Assembly (NCBI RefSeq): GCF_000711295.1
Contig: NZ_JOMJ01000003.1
Span: forward strand, 261,001-325,000
Source: Desulfohalovibrio reitneri
GTDB taxonomy: Bacteria > Desulfobacterota > Desulfovibrionia > Desulfovibrionales > Desulfovibrionaceae
Direction of reading: 5' to 3'
Length of the DNA stretch: 64,000 bases
Of this stretch, positions 36,714-45,385 are shown one piece after another. The notes beneath the pieces are model-generated. The model did no database searches, was not told the DNA's origin, and saw nothing but the letters and a program-made list of their open reading frames with translations. The translations under genes and the position numbers were made by a program. Within the stretch, counting starts at the first letter, position 1, and each line of letters starts with the position of its first letter.

Positions 36714-39166
36714 GCCGCTCCCTCCTTCCGCCGCGCCTCGTCCAGGGGGAAGCGCAGCTCGATTCTGGCCCCGCCCAGGTCGGAGCGGGAGGCCTCCACC
36801 CCGCCGCCCAGGTCGGACATGAAGGCGTAGATCACGGTCAGGCCCAGGCCGGAGCCCTGGTTGACCTCCTTGGTGGAGAAGAAGGGATCGAATACGTTGC
36901 CCAGGTCCTCCTCCGGTATCCCGGGGCCGTTGTCATCCACAGCCAGCACCACCTCGCGCGCCTCCTCGTCAAGGGCGGCCCGAAGGCGGACCACGCCGCC
37001 CTCGTCCGGCGCCGCGTCCAGGGCGTTGAGGATGAGGTTGGCCGCGATGTGCTCCACAACCTGCGGCTCCACGCCCACGGGCGGCAAGTCGTCGGAACAC
37101 TCCTGGCGGAGCTCGGCGCTCTTCTTGGCGGCCTGCACGGAGAATACCTGGGCCACCTCGCCCACCACCTTGCGGAGGTCCGTGGCCTGGTCCGTGGCCA
37201 CCTTGGGCCGGGCGAAGTTGAGCAGATCACGCAGCACCCGCTGGGCCTGGCGGGTGTGCTTGATGATTACCTCCACGTCGTCGCGGGCGGCGTCCTGCTC
37301 CGTTCCCTGCCCTGTCCCCTGTTTGATGAGCTCGGCGTAGCAGAGGATGACCCCGAGGGGATTGTTGATCTCATGGGCCAGCCCGGCGGCCAGCTTGCCC
37401 ACCGTGGCCAGCTTCTCCGAGCGGTTGATCTGCGAGAGCATGCGTTTCTCCGCCGTGGTCTCGCGGGCGGAGACGATGAGCCGTCCGCCGGACTCCGGCC
37501 CGCCGGGCACGGGGTGGAAGCGCAGCAGGAAGGAGCGGCCGCAGTCGAGATTGACCTCGCGGGCCAGGTAGCGACCTTCCAGCGCCAGGGCGGGGATGTC
37601 GCACGTTCCCTCGTCCGTGCCCGCGCAAAGGTGGGGCACCAGGGAGGCGTCGCCCGGCTCCTCGGCAGTGCCCAGGCCCAGTTCGCGGGCCAGATCGCGG
37701 GCGGCCTGGTTGCGCACCACCACGTGGCCGGAGGAATCCAGCAGCAGCAGGGGGTCGCGGATGCCCTCGAAGATGGCCTGGAGGTTGGCGGTGTGGCGCA
37801 GCAGGCTGTCCAGGGAGCCCAGGTTCTCGGCCGCGATGCCCAGCTGCCGCCCCAGGGCGCGCAGCACTTCGGCGTCCTCGTCGGTGAAGGAGCCATCCGG
37901 TTTGGTCCACAGGCAGAGCAGCCCCTCGGGGCTGCCCTCGCCGGACTCCACCGGGATGAAGGCGGCGTGTTTTTCGATGTGCGGCTTGGACTCCGTGAGC
38001 AGTTCCTTCCAGTTGTCAGGCAATTCGGGCCGCCGCTCCGGGTCCGGCCAGGCGTGGAAGGAGGAAAGGGAGAAGCCGCAGACGTAGCCCGCCCGGGCCA
38101 GGTCAAACCGCTCGGCGATGCGTGGCAGGGCGCGCTTCCACAACTCGCCCCGCGTCTGGGAGGAGTTGAGCCCGGCCAGCAGCCGCACGAACAGCTCCAC
38201 GTCCGCCTGCCGCTCCTCGAACTGGCGGGCCAGCTCGCGGGTGCGGTCGTCCACCATGACCTCCAGCTTGGAGGCGTACTCGCTGAGGCGCCGGCGGGTG
38301 TCGTAGAGGTGCTCGCCCAGCATCTCCATGCCCTCCACCATGGAGCTCAACTCGTCGCGGCTCTCGATGTCGCGCAGCAGCCGTTCGCCCTTGGCGTCGG
38401 TGAAGTGGCGGCGGAAGATTGAGGTCAGGCTGCGCAGGTTGTCCGAGACAACCCGCTTGAATACCAGGTGCACAGCGGCCAGGAAGAGCAGGGCGGAGAG
38501 GCAGAAAATGAGCAGGTAGGCCATGACCTTGGAGCGGATGGTGCTCACCGAGGCGGACACGGGCAGGCCGACGAAATCCAGGCCGTCCACCGCGCCCAGT
38601 TCGTGCCCGAAGCCCCGGTCGCCGTACTTGTCCAGCAATTCGGGCGGAGCGTCGGCCGGGTCGCCGTGGCAGCGCAGGCAGGATTCCTTGAAGCGAACCG
38701 GCCTGGCCATGACGAAATGCTTCTCCCCGTCGATTTTCTTGTATCCCTGCCAGAGCTCCAGCTCCCGGTTGTCGCGGAAGTGGCGTATGAGATCCATCTC
38801 CACCGTGTTGGCCTCGAAGTCCGGGTTGCGGGCGTCCACCGCCACCCGGCGGTACAGGCGCGGCCCGCCGCCCTTGCCCGCGCGGGCCGTGACCTTGCGC
38901 GAGACGTAGGAGGAGGACATGGCCTCGATGACGAACTTTTCCGGCATCTCCTGGTACATGGTGGGGCGCAGGGTGGAGCGCACGTAGTGCTGGATGGCGT
39001 CGACCTGGTGAAAGACGATCTCCGCCTTGTCGCGCACCTCGTGCTCCAGGATCTGGCGCATGTGCAGGTAGAATCCGGCCGCGAAGAGGCCCCCGATGAC
39101 CAGGGCGGCCACGGCCATGGCTGCCAGGAAGCGGGACTGGATGGTGGATGGATGGAACAGTTTCAT
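36710..39166 (-). CDS. Sensor histidine kinase with DUF3365 haem-type sensor domain
   Basis: The 818-residue kinase has an N-terminal helix (about 13-33), a DUF3365/Tll0287-like periplasmic domain with a single haem-binding motif C163-x2-C166-H167, a second helix at about 215-237, HAMP, a GAF-like segment, a PAS domain, HisKA with phospho-acceptor H598 (AHEINNPLG), and HATPase with DNGPGIP and GSGLGL boxes. The haem motif suggests sensing of redox state, NO, O2 or CO in the periplasm. The ATG at 39166 opens the first helix. It forms an operon with the sigma-54 regulator. Confidence 0.93.
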   Translation of the reverse strand: MKLFHPSTIQSRFLAAMAVAALVIGGLFAAGFYLHMRQILEHEVRDKAEIVFHQVDAIQHYVRSTLRPTMYQEMPEKFVIEAMSSSYVSRKVTARAGKGGGPRLYRRVAVDARNPDFEANTVEMDLIRHFRDNRELELWQGYKKIDGEKHFVMARPVRFKESCLRCHGDPADAPPELLDKYGDRGFGHELGAVDGLDFVGLPVSASVSTIRSKVMAYLLIFCLSALLFLAAVHLVFKRVVSDNLRSLTSIFRRHFTDAKGERLLRDIESRDELSSMVEGMEMLGEHLYDTRRRLSEYASKLEVMVDDRTRELARQFEERQADVELFVRLLAGLNSSQTRGELWKRALPRIAERFDLARAGYVCGFSLSSFHAWPDPERRPELPDNWKELLTESKPHIEKHAAFIPVESGEGSPEGLLCLWTKPDGSFTDEDAEVLRALGRQLGIAAENLGSLDSLLRHTANLQAIFEGIRDPLLLLDSSGHVVVRNQAARDLARELGLGTAEEPGDASLVPHLCAGTDEGTCDIPALALEGRYLAREVNLDCGRSFLLRFHPVPGGPESGGRLIVSARETTAEKRMLSQINRSEKLATVGKLAAGLAHEINNPLGVILCYAELIKQGTGQGTEQDAARDDVEVIIKHTRQAQRVLRDLLNFARPKVATDQATDLRKVVGEVAQVFSVQAAKKSAELRQECSDDLPPVGVEPQVVEHIAANLILNALDAAPDEGGVVRLRAALDEEAREVVLAVDDNGPGIPEEDLGNVFDPFFSTKEVNQGSGLGLTVIYAFMSDLGGGVEASRSDLGGARIELRFPLDEARRKEGAA

Positions 39167-39352
39167 AGGCTCGTCCGATGCGCGGCGCGGGATGCGCGGG
39201 AAGGGGAGTGGTAACGCTCCCGGAGAAAAAAGCAAGCCCCCCGGCAAGGGCCCGGCTTGACCGGGAATAGCCCGAGGGATACCAGGGAGGGTAGAGGAAA
39301 AAAAGTATCCGCCGCGCGGCGGGGCCGTGCCAACCCCGGCAAGGGAGGCGCC

Positions 39353-39703
39353 ATGTCCATGTCCCTGCAACTCGTTCTGGCCGCGGCCATGGGGCTTGTC
39401 TCCGTGGACCTCTTCTCCCGTGCCTGGAAGGGTTTTCTGGGAGCGGTGGCCGCCGTGGTCCTCAATCGCAAGGGGTGGATCGGCCGCCGGGCGATGCTCA
39501 TGCGGCTGCACGGCCACTTGGCGCTGTCGCTGCTCTGCATGCTGGCCCTGCTGGCCTCCTTCAGGGTGTATCTGGACTCGTTCGGCCTCGGCGGGTCCAC
39601 AGCCGAGCAGATGGTCTACCTGCTTGCCTGCGTCGCCCGCATGGCCGTTTTCTTCAAAAATTTCTCCAGCGACCTCGACGCCCTGTTCCGCACAGAGGAG
39701 TAG
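39353..39703 (+). CDS. Small multi-pass membrane protein, 116 aa
   Basis: I do not recognise this family. The protein has two to four hydrophobic segments (about residues 5-18, 26-40, 54-70 and 84-100) with short charged loops (NRKGWIGRRAMLMRLHGH). A good GGGAGG ribosome site lies 5 nt before the ATG at 39353. It is divergent from the haem-type sensor kinase and its stop is directly adjacent to the convergent small gene at 39704. It may be linked to the kinase, but this is position only. Confidence 0.7.
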   Translation: MSMSLQLVLAAAMGLVSVDLFSRAWKGFLGAVAAVVLNRKGWIGRRAMLMRLHGHLALSLLCMLALLASFRVYLDSFGLGGSTAEQMVYLLACVARMAVFFKNFSSDLDALFRTEE

Positions 39704-39964
39704 CTACTCCTTGACTGGAGCCGGGCCGCGCGGGGGGTATTCGATGGTGGAACGCGCGCCCAGGTCGGCGTGGCCCACAATCTCCACGTCCGTGTAGTAG
39801 AAGGCGCCGGTCTCGATGCCGGTTTCGTCCACGAAGTCGGCCATTTGCTTGATGGGTGCGGACGCCTCGCGCAGCGCCGGGCAGATTCCCCAGATGAAGG
39901 CCGCGGTCACGGCCAGGCTCAGCAGGAAGGAGAGCCAGCGTTTGAGCGGGGATGCGTTTTCCAT
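39704..39964 (-). CDS. Small single-span membrane protein, 86 aa
   Basis: I do not recognise this family. It has an N-terminal Lys/Arg patch, one membrane helix at about residues 11-26 (LLSLAVTAAFIWGICPAL) and a C-terminal soluble domain with YTDVEIVGHADLG and a Pro-rich end. I chose the ATG at 39964, with AGGA 4 nt upstream. An in-frame ATG at 40000 lies in the loop of a 16-bp hairpin and would add 12 residues. It lies 78 bp after the exporter gene and is probably its accessory subunit. Confidence 0.65.
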   Translation of the reverse strand: MENASPLKRWLSFLLSLAVTAAFIWGICPALREASAPIKQMADFVDETGIETGAFYYTDVEIVGHADLGARSTIEYPPRGPAPVKE

Positions 39965-39983
39965 GTCGTCCTCGTTGAAGTCG

Positions 39984-40018
39984 CCCTCGCGGGCGGACAT
40001 AGTGTCCGCCCGCGAGGG
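39984..40018. repeat. Perfect 16-bp hairpin with 3-nt loop behind the exporter
   Basis: Bases 39984-39999 pair fully with 40003-40018 around a TAG loop. It follows the exporter stop (minus-strand direction) and overlaps the alternative start of the small membrane protein. There is no T-run, so it is a structured element, possibly an mRNA stabiliser or processing site rather than a terminator. Confidence 0.7.
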
Positions 40019-40042
40019 GTATGTGGTGGGGAGGGTGTGTAC

Positions 40043-41785
40043 CTAGATCTTGGCGGTGATGTCCGGGAAGACCAGGTAGAACATGATGTAGGCCATGAGC
40101 AGCGTGAAGCACAGGTTGAAGGACTGCCCGGTGGCGTACAGGATGAGGGGCTTGCCTCCCTTGAAGTAGTGCTTCAGCTCGCGGAAGTTGGTGGCCAGAC
40201 CGATGGCGGCGAAGGACAGGCAGAAGAACCAGCCCCTGCAGATGCGGGTGAGGCCGCGCAGCACGCCCTGGTCGACCAGGGTGAAGCCCGCGTCGGTGCC
40301 CAGGGAGGTGTAGATCAGCGAGAAGACGATGGAGGCGGTGAGGAAGCCCAGCACGAACTTGGGGAAGCGGTGCCAGATTTCCATCCAGGAGACCTTCTGG
40401 CCTTCCTTGCACTCCACCTTGGTGCACCAGAAGATGGCCACGCCGAAGGCGGTCACGCCGATGAGCACGTTCTGGATCATCTTGATGGTGGCCGCCACGT
40501 ACAGGGCCTTCTCGGACAGGAACGCGCCCGCGGCCGCCACCGCGCCGGTGGCGTCGATGGTGCCGCCCATCCAGGCGCCGCCAAGGATGTAGGGCATGCC
40601 CGTGGCCTTGATGATCATGGGCATGACGATCATCATGATAGAGGTGAAGATCAGGGAGAGGCCGATGGCCAGGGTCAGCTCCTCCTTCTTGGCGCGGCAG
40701 GCCGCGGCCGTGGCGATGGCCGCCGAGGTGCCGCAGACGCTCATGTCCGCCGAGACGACCATGTTCAGGGTCTTGGATGGCAGCTTGATGACCTTCTGGC
40801 CGAAGATGAAGGTGGAGATGAGCACGATGGGGGTGACCACCCAGGCCACGAAGATGCCGGGCACGCCGATGGCGATGACCTTGTTGAAGAGCACCTCGGC
40901 GCCGAGGAGCACCAGGCCGGTCTTGATGAAGAACTCCACCTCCAGGGCGGGCTTGACCCACTTGGGGGTGCCCACGGTGTTGGAGATGAGCATGCCGATG
41001 GCGATGGCCCAGGCGGCGTAGCCAATGCCGTACTGCTTCATGGTGGTCTGTGAGGACATCAGGTAGGCCACCACTGCCAGGCCGAAGACGAAGACGAAGC
41101 CCTTGATGAAGCCCTTGGCGTCCTTGCCCATGAAGCGGATGCCCACGGCGAAGAACAGGCCCATGACCACCATCAGCGCCAGCAGGGTGGGGATGAGGTT
41201 GTAGGCCGAGTGGGAGACCTTCTTCTTGGCGGAGGACACGGCGGCCTTGGCCTGCAGCCAGCTCTCGATCTGGTTCTGGGCCCGCTCGTTGAGGGCCTGG
41301 TCCTGGAAGTTGGCACCGGCAGCGGCCCGTTGCGCTTCAAGGGCGGCCTGCCTGGCCTCCATGGCCCGCTGCTGGGCCGCTTCGAACCTGGGCATGTTCT
41401 TCTGGTTCAGCGCCTCGGCCTGGGCCTCGGACATGATGAAGGCGTTGAGGGGGTTGGTGGTCCAGCCCTTGGGCTTGCCCAGGAAGGACTTGATGGACTT
41501 GCCGATGGGCGAGTTGCGGGCCTTGATCTTCTCCTTCTCCAGGGTGGCCTCGTAGTAGGCCACGGTCTTGAAGGGGGCGCGTTCGGCCTCTTGCTCCATG
41601 ACCTGGTTTGCCTGGGCGAAGGTCTCCTGCATGCCCGCGGGTTGCATGTTCAGGTAGATGAACCCGCCCACGATGAGAAGGAAGAAACCGAGCCAGATGG
41701 CCCAGTAATCCTCCTTTTTCCAGAGGTCGGACAGTTTGCTGCCCGCCTCGTCAACGACAACGTCGTTCTTGGTTTCCTCAGACAT
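40043..41785 (-). CDS. Putative sulfate-exporter-family transporter (YeiH/COG2855) with N-terminal extension
   Basis: A 580-residue membrane protein. The last 360 residues match the putative sulfate exporter family PF03601, with about ten helices and segments such as [18 protein letters not shown] and [19 protein letters not shown]. Most relatives are near 340 residues. Here an extra helix (about 28-48) and a soluble, Ala/Gln-rich helical region (about 55-165) precede it. I chose the ATG at 41785, with AAGGAGG 10 nt upstream. A sigma-54 promoter lies at 41865-41880. Export of sulfate, sulfite or an organosulfonate is inferred from family naming, not proven. Confidence 0.85.
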   Translation of the reverse strand: MSEETKNDVVVDEAGSKLSDLWKKEDYWAIWLGFFLLIVGGFIYLNMQPAGMQETFAQANQVMEQEAERAPFKTVAYYEATLEKEKIKARNSPIGKSIKSFLGKPKGWTTNPLNAFIMSEAQAEALNQKNMPRFEAAQQRAMEARQAALEAQRAAAGANFQDQALNERAQNQIESWLQAKAAVSSAKKKVSHSAYNLIPTLLALMVVMGLFFAVGIRFMGKDAKGFIKGFVFVFGLAVVAYLMSSQTTMKQYGIGYAAWAIAIGMLISNTVGTPKWVKPALEVEFFIKTGLVLLGAEVLFNKVIAIGVPGIFVAWVVTPIVLISTFIFGQKVIKLPSKTLNMVVSADMSVCGTSAAIATAAACRAKKEELTLAIGLSLIFTSIMMIVMPMIIKATGMPYILGGAWMGGTIDATGAVAAAGAFLSEKALYVAATIKMIQNVLIGVTAFGVAIFWCTKVECKEGQKVSWMEIWHRFPKFVLGFLTASIVFSLIYTSLGTDAGFTLVDQGVLRGLTRICRGWFFCLSFAAIGLATNFRELKHYFKGGKPLILYATGQSFNLCFTLLMAYIMFYLVFPDITAKI

Positions 41786-41864
41786 CAGCCACATTCCTCC
41801 TTGGTGATTTTCGGGCTGCGCCCGCCTGGGGTCGCCCGCTGTTTCCCATTCGGGAAACCCCATA

Positions 41865-41880
41865 GGCAAGCCTCGTGCCA
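41865..41880 (-). promoter_or_regulatory. Sigma-54 promoter of the exporter gene
   Basis: On the minus strand the bases read TGGCACG, four bases, TTGCC, matching the -24/-12 consensus except for the last weakly conserved base. The start of transcription would be near 41854, giving a leader of about 70 nt that contains the AAGGAGG. The 287-bp gap to the divergent PEGA gene is AT-rich around 41890-41930 and otherwise holds no gene. Confidence 0.72.
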
Positions 41881-42072
41881 GTTTGGACAAGGAGTTAATA
41901 TTCTGAAATATTTGTTTATACTTGTTGAGCGGCTCGCGGGTGTGCAAAGCTGGATTGGCAACTGGGCAAGTGGGGTTGGCAGTTTCAGACTCCGGCGATG
42001 ATATTTCTTGTGGCCAGATTCGAGTCCGTGTACTTGGGGCTTTCCAGAATCAATCGTTTGGAGGGTGGTACC

Positions 42073-42849
42073 ATGAAGTGGAGCAATCTTATTCTGTTGG
42101 CCGTGCTGGCGTTGGGGCTGGGCGCGTGCGGGCCGGCCACGCAGAATATTCCGGTGAGTAGCAATCCCGCGGGGGCCACGGTCTTCGCCGACGGCAAGGA
42201 GGTCTGCCAGACCCCGTGCGAGGTGACCCTGACCCGGACCCAGGCGCACGTGTTGACCCTGAAGCACGACGGCTATGAGCAGTCCGACGTGCGGATAAAG
42301 CAGGTCTACGACACCGCGGGCGTGGCCCGCGACGCCACGGCCGAGGGCCTTCAGGCCAGCGCCAACGGGGCCAACCCCGAGGGTGCGGTGGCCAACGCCC
42401 TGCTCAGCGCGGGCTATCAGGAAGGCAACGGCATGGCCTACGACCTGTCTCCCACTTCCGTGGTGGTGAAGATGACGCCCGTGGGCGGCGCGGCGTCCGG
42501 CGCCAAGAAGGTGGCCGAGGCGGACAACGTGAAAACCACCGAGCCGGCCACCATGACCAAGGAAATCGAGGACAACCCCGAGGATACCCTCAAGGACGTG
42601 GCCAAGGAGGCGGCCGCCGCCGGGCCCACCGTGGGCGGCGACAAGACCTGGAAGAAGAGCCACACCTCCAAGCACCACGAGGGCGACGGCTCCTACAGCG
42701 AAACCAAGACCTCCACCAGCGCCAGCGTGGGCGTGCACGTCAACCCGGTGGAAGCCGGGCTGGAGGCCGTGGACCTGCTGGAGAAAGCCGCGGGAGGCGA
42801 CTCCGGCTCGGACTCCGAATCCGACTCGGATTCCGATTCCTCGGAATAA
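42073..42849 (+). CDS. PEGA-domain lipoprotein with acidic Ser-Asp tail
   Basis: A 258-residue lipoprotein: lipobox LGAC near residue 18, then a PEGA domain at about 26-75 (VSSNPAGATVFADGKEV, HDGYE) that usually binds surface or cell-wall ligands. The middle region is Ala-rich and without recognisable domains. It ends in a low-complexity GSDSESDSDSDSSE tail of 14 residues, rare in bacterial lipoproteins. The ATG at 42073 opens the signal. It is a single gene ended by the terminator at 42887. Confidence 0.8.
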   Translation: MKWSNLILLAVLALGLGACGPATQNIPVSSNPAGATVFADGKEVCQTPCEVTLTRTQAHVLTLKHDGYEQSDVRIKQVYDTAGVARDATAEGLQASANGANPEGAVANALLSAGYQEGNGMAYDLSPTSVVVKMTPVGGAASGAKKVAEADNVKTTEPATMTKEIEDNPEDTLKDVAKEAAAAGPTVGGDKTWKKSHTSKHHEGDGSYSETKTSTSASVGVHVNPVEAGLEAVDLLEKAAGGDSGSDSESDSDSDSSE

Positions 42850-42886
42850 CGGCCGCACCGCGCCGGACGGCGCGGAACATGAACGC

Positions 42887-42924
42887 GCAAAAGCCCCGCA
42901 CGGCGAGCCGTGCGGGGCTTTTGC
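42887..42924. terminator. Perfect 18-bp bidirectional terminator
   Basis: Bases 42887-42904 pair fully with 42907-42924 around a 2-nt loop, with A and T tracts on each side. It serves the convergent PEGA lipoprotein and PfkB kinase genes. Confidence 0.88.
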
Positions 42925-42944
42925 ATTTCCGGCCGCAAGGTTTG

Positions 42945-43868
42945 CTAGGCGGGCACCGTGTCCAGCCGGGTCTGGAACTCTTCCATGGAAAAGGTGTGTT
43001 CCTGGGTGCCGGGCAACTCCACGCAGAAGGAGGCGCAGGCCGCGCCCAGGCGGCAGGCGTCGGGCAGGCCGCGCCCTTCGGCCAGCCCCTTGATCAAACC
43101 CGCGCGGAAGGCGTCGCCCGCGCCGGTGGGGTCGGCCACGCGGTCGGGCTTGGCCGCGCCAACGCGTTTCTCCCCGCCGTTTTCGCGCACCACGCAGCCC
43201 TCGCCGCCCAGGGTGGTGACAACCGCCGAGGTCAGCTCCAGCAGGCCGTCCACGCCCAGGCCGGTGGCCTTCATGATCATTTCCAGTTCGTAGTCGTTGG
43301 AGACCAGGGCGGCCGAGCCCTCGATGGCCGAGGCCAGCTGTTCGCCGGAAAGGGCGGGGATCTGCTGGCCGGGGTCGAAGAGGAAGGGGATTTTCAATTC
43401 CCGCAGCTTGCGGGGATACTCCACCATGTCCGTGACGTTGCCCGGCGAGACGATGGCCAGGGCGTCGCCCGGCGGGACGCGGTCGAAGTCGAACTCCGAG
43501 GGCCGCTTCATGGCTCCGGGGTTGAAGCCGGTGATCTGGTTGTCCGACTGGTCCGTGGTGATGTAGGCCGAGGCCGTGAAGTCCGCCACGTGGCGGATGC
43601 CCTTCATGGTCAGGCCGAGTGCGCGCAGCCGCTTGGCGTAGTCGTCGAAGTCCTTGCCCGCCGTGGCCAGGATGGTGGGCGATTCGCCGAGAAGGGAAAG
43701 GTTGTAGGCGATGTTCCCGGCCGTACCGCCGAACCGCTCCTCCAGGCCCTCCACCAGGAAGCAGATGTTAAGGATGTGCAGCTTTTCCGGGAGGATGTGG
43801 TCCTGAAAGCGCCCCGGAAAGGTCATGATGCGGTCCAGGGCCAGGGAGCCGGAGACGAAGATGTTCAC
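42945..43868 (-). CDS. PfkB-family carbohydrate/nucleoside kinase
   Basis: A 307-residue ribokinase-like kinase. It has the N-terminal GGTAGNIAYNLSLLG motif and the catalytic DPTGAGDAFRAG motif with the active-site Asp near residue 250. The substrate could be adenosine, ribose or another sugar; the sequence does not say. It has a GTG start, and CutA ends directly before it. It may be cotranscribed with cutA. Confidence 0.88.
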   Translation of the reverse strand: MNIFVSGSLALDRIMTFPGRFQDHILPEKLHILNICFLVEGLEERFGGTAGNIAYNLSLLGESPTILATAGKDFDDYAKRLRALGLTMKGIRHVADFTASAYITTDQSDNQITGFNPGAMKRPSEFDFDRVPPGDALAIVSPGNVTDMVEYPRKLRELKIPFLFDPGQQIPALSGEQLASAIEGSAALVSNDYELEMIMKATGLGVDGLLELTSAVVTTLGGEGCVVRENGGEKRVGAAKPDRVADPTGAGDAFRAGLIKGLAEGRGLPDACRLGAACASFCVELPGTQEHTFSMEEFQTRLDTVPA

Positions 43869-44204
43869 CTAGGCCTCTCCCTCGTCGGACCGGGCGCAGA
43901 TTTCCTCCACCCATTCGGCGTAGGGCGGGTTGGCCTTGAGCACCGGCATGGCCGTGACGCAGGGCACGTCGTCCGGGTGCAGTTCGGTCACCGCGGCGAT
44001 GACCTTGGGCACGTCGCGCATGCGGGTCTTGCCGATGAGGATGACTTCGGCGTCCTCCTCGATCTTGCCTTCCCACTCGTAGATGGACGTCACCTGGGTG
44101 AAGAGGTTGGCGCAGGCCACGTAGCTCTTTTCCACCAGCTCGCGGGAAACGCGGCGGGCGGTGTCCATGTCTGGAAAGGTCACGTACACGGCGGCCAGGG
44201 ACAT
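43869..44204 (-). CDS. cutA: Divalent-cation tolerance protein CutA
   Basis: The 111-residue CutA1 protein is a small trimeric ferredoxin-fold protein linked to copper tolerance. It has the CANLFTQVTSIYEWEGKIEED segment, the LIGKTRMRD strand and the TELHPDDVPCVTAMPV segment that define the family. It starts 18 bp after the cytochrome gene and ends next to the PfkB start. Confidence 0.93.
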   Translation of the reverse strand: MSLAAVYVTFPDMDTARRVSRELVEKSYVACANLFTQVTSIYEWEGKIEEDAEVILIGKTRMRDVPKVIAAVTELHPDDVPCVTAMPVLKANPPYAEWVEEICARSDEGEA

Positions 44205-44222
44205 GGCTGCTCCTTTGTTGCC

Positions 44223-44516
44223 TTATTCGCAGACTACGGGGGCGTTCTTTTCCAGGCCGGAAAGGAACGTCACCATGGTCTCGATATCTTCATCTGACAG
44301 GGGGGCGCCATTGCCGCGCATGCGGTTCACGGTGGCGTCCCAGAATCCCTCGTCGCGTCCGAGGTTGCGGCAGACGCGCTCGTGGGAATGGCATTGGTTG
44401 CAGACATTGTTGAGGATTCGTTCTCCGTCGTCCGACGCCCTGCCCGTATGGGTGGTCATGGCCGCGAACACCAGAACGAAGGCCAGTAGACACAGTACCT
44501 TCATCAGCACCGACAT
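44223..44516 (-). CDS. Small periplasmic c-type cytochrome, one haem
   Basis: A 97-residue precursor with a signal peptide of about 27 residues and one haem motif C39-x2-C42-H43 (NQCHSH). A likely Met ligand is M66 (RMRGNGAPLS). Extra cysteines at 49 and 96 may form a disulfide. The mature form of about 70 residues resembles short class I cytochromes. I chose the ATG at 44516; longer frames lack a signal peptide. It may pass electrons in the periplasm, and its partner is unknown. Confidence 0.85.
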   Translation of the reverse strand: MSVLMKVLCLLAFVLVFAAMTTHTGRASDDGERILNNVCNQCHSHERVCRNLGRDEGFWDATVNRMRGNGAPLSDEDIETMVTFLSGLEKNAPVVCE

Positions 44517-44672
44517 GCGTTTGCCTCGCAAGGGGGGTTGGGTGCAATTGAAATCGAGTTCTTGTACTCCATGGCGGCGCTGCGCGCAACGGGTGTACTT
44601 CCGCAATCGTTCACAGCACAATGCGGCCCCACGGTTCCGTAGTATGCAACAGCCATCCACGAGCGGGTGAAT

Positions 44673-45335
44673 ATGTCCACATCCACTGCTTCCGACCGGG
44701 CCGGGCGTGCCCGGTCCATTTACAAGCGGCTGCGGCCTGAATATCCCAAGACGCTCTCTTTCCTCGATTTCGGCACGCCGTGGCAGCTTCTGGTGGCCAC
44801 GGTGCTGGCCGCCCAGTGCACCGACGAACGGGTCAACCAGGTCACGCCGGAGCTCTTCCGCCGCTGGCCCGGACCCGGGGAACTGGCCGGGGCGGACCGC
44901 GAGGAGGTGGAGGCGGTCATCCGTTCCACCGGGTTCTATCGGCAGAAGGCCAAAAACCTGCAGGCCGCCGCGGAAAAGATCGTCGCGGAGCACGGCGGCG
45001 GGCTGCCGCCTACCATGGAGGAGATGGTCGCCCTGCCCGGCGTGGCCCGCAAGACTGCCAACATCGTGCTCTCCCAGGCGCTGGGAGTGGTGGAGGGCAT
45101 CGCCGTGGACACCCACGTCAAGCGGCTGGCCTTCCGGCTGGACCTCACCGACTCGGACAAGCCGGACAAGATCGAGCGAGATCTCTGCGAGGCCTTCGAG
45201 CGGGACATCTGGGCCGAGATCAACCAGCTTCTTATCCACCACGGCCGGGCCGTGTGCGTGGCCCGGACGCCTAAGTGCTCGATCTGTCAGGCGAACGACC
45301 TGTGCCCCAAAAAAGGGGTGACAAAGTCGGCCTGA
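44673..45335 (+). CDS. nth: Endonuclease III
   Basis: A 220-residue base-excision DNA glycosylase/AP lyase that removes oxidised pyrimidines. It has the HhH segment [10 protein letters not shown] with catalytic K127, the general base D146 (VDTHVKR) and the [4Fe-4S] motif C195-x6-C202-x2-C205-x5-C211. The length equals the family norm. The ATG at 44673 or a GTG six bases earlier may be used. It is divergent from the cytochrome gene. Confidence 0.96.
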   Translation: MSTSTASDRAGRARSIYKRLRPEYPKTLSFLDFGTPWQLLVATVLAAQCTDERVNQVTPELFRRWPGPGELAGADREEVEAVIRSTGFYRQKAKNLQAAAEKIVAEHGGGLPPTMEEMVALPGVARKTANIVLSQALGVVEGIAVDTHVKRLAFRLDLTDSDKPDKIERDLCEAFERDIWAEINQLLIHHGRAVCVARTPKCSICQANDLCPKKGVTKSA

Positions 45336-45385
45336 GCGGCAAGGATTGGCCCGCCCGAATCAACCCCAACCCCCCACGCTTTTCC

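Noticed and set aside
39704-40000. Start of the small membrane protein at the ATG at 40000
   Set aside because: That ATG lies in the loop of a 16-bp perfect hairpin, and the next in-frame ATG at 39964 has a better upstream AGGA.
41841-41858. 7-bp hairpin GTTTCCC/GGGAAAC as a riboswitch or leader element of the exporter
   Set aside because: It overlaps the predicted transcription start from the sigma-54 promoter, so it would not form in the RNA as a full stem.
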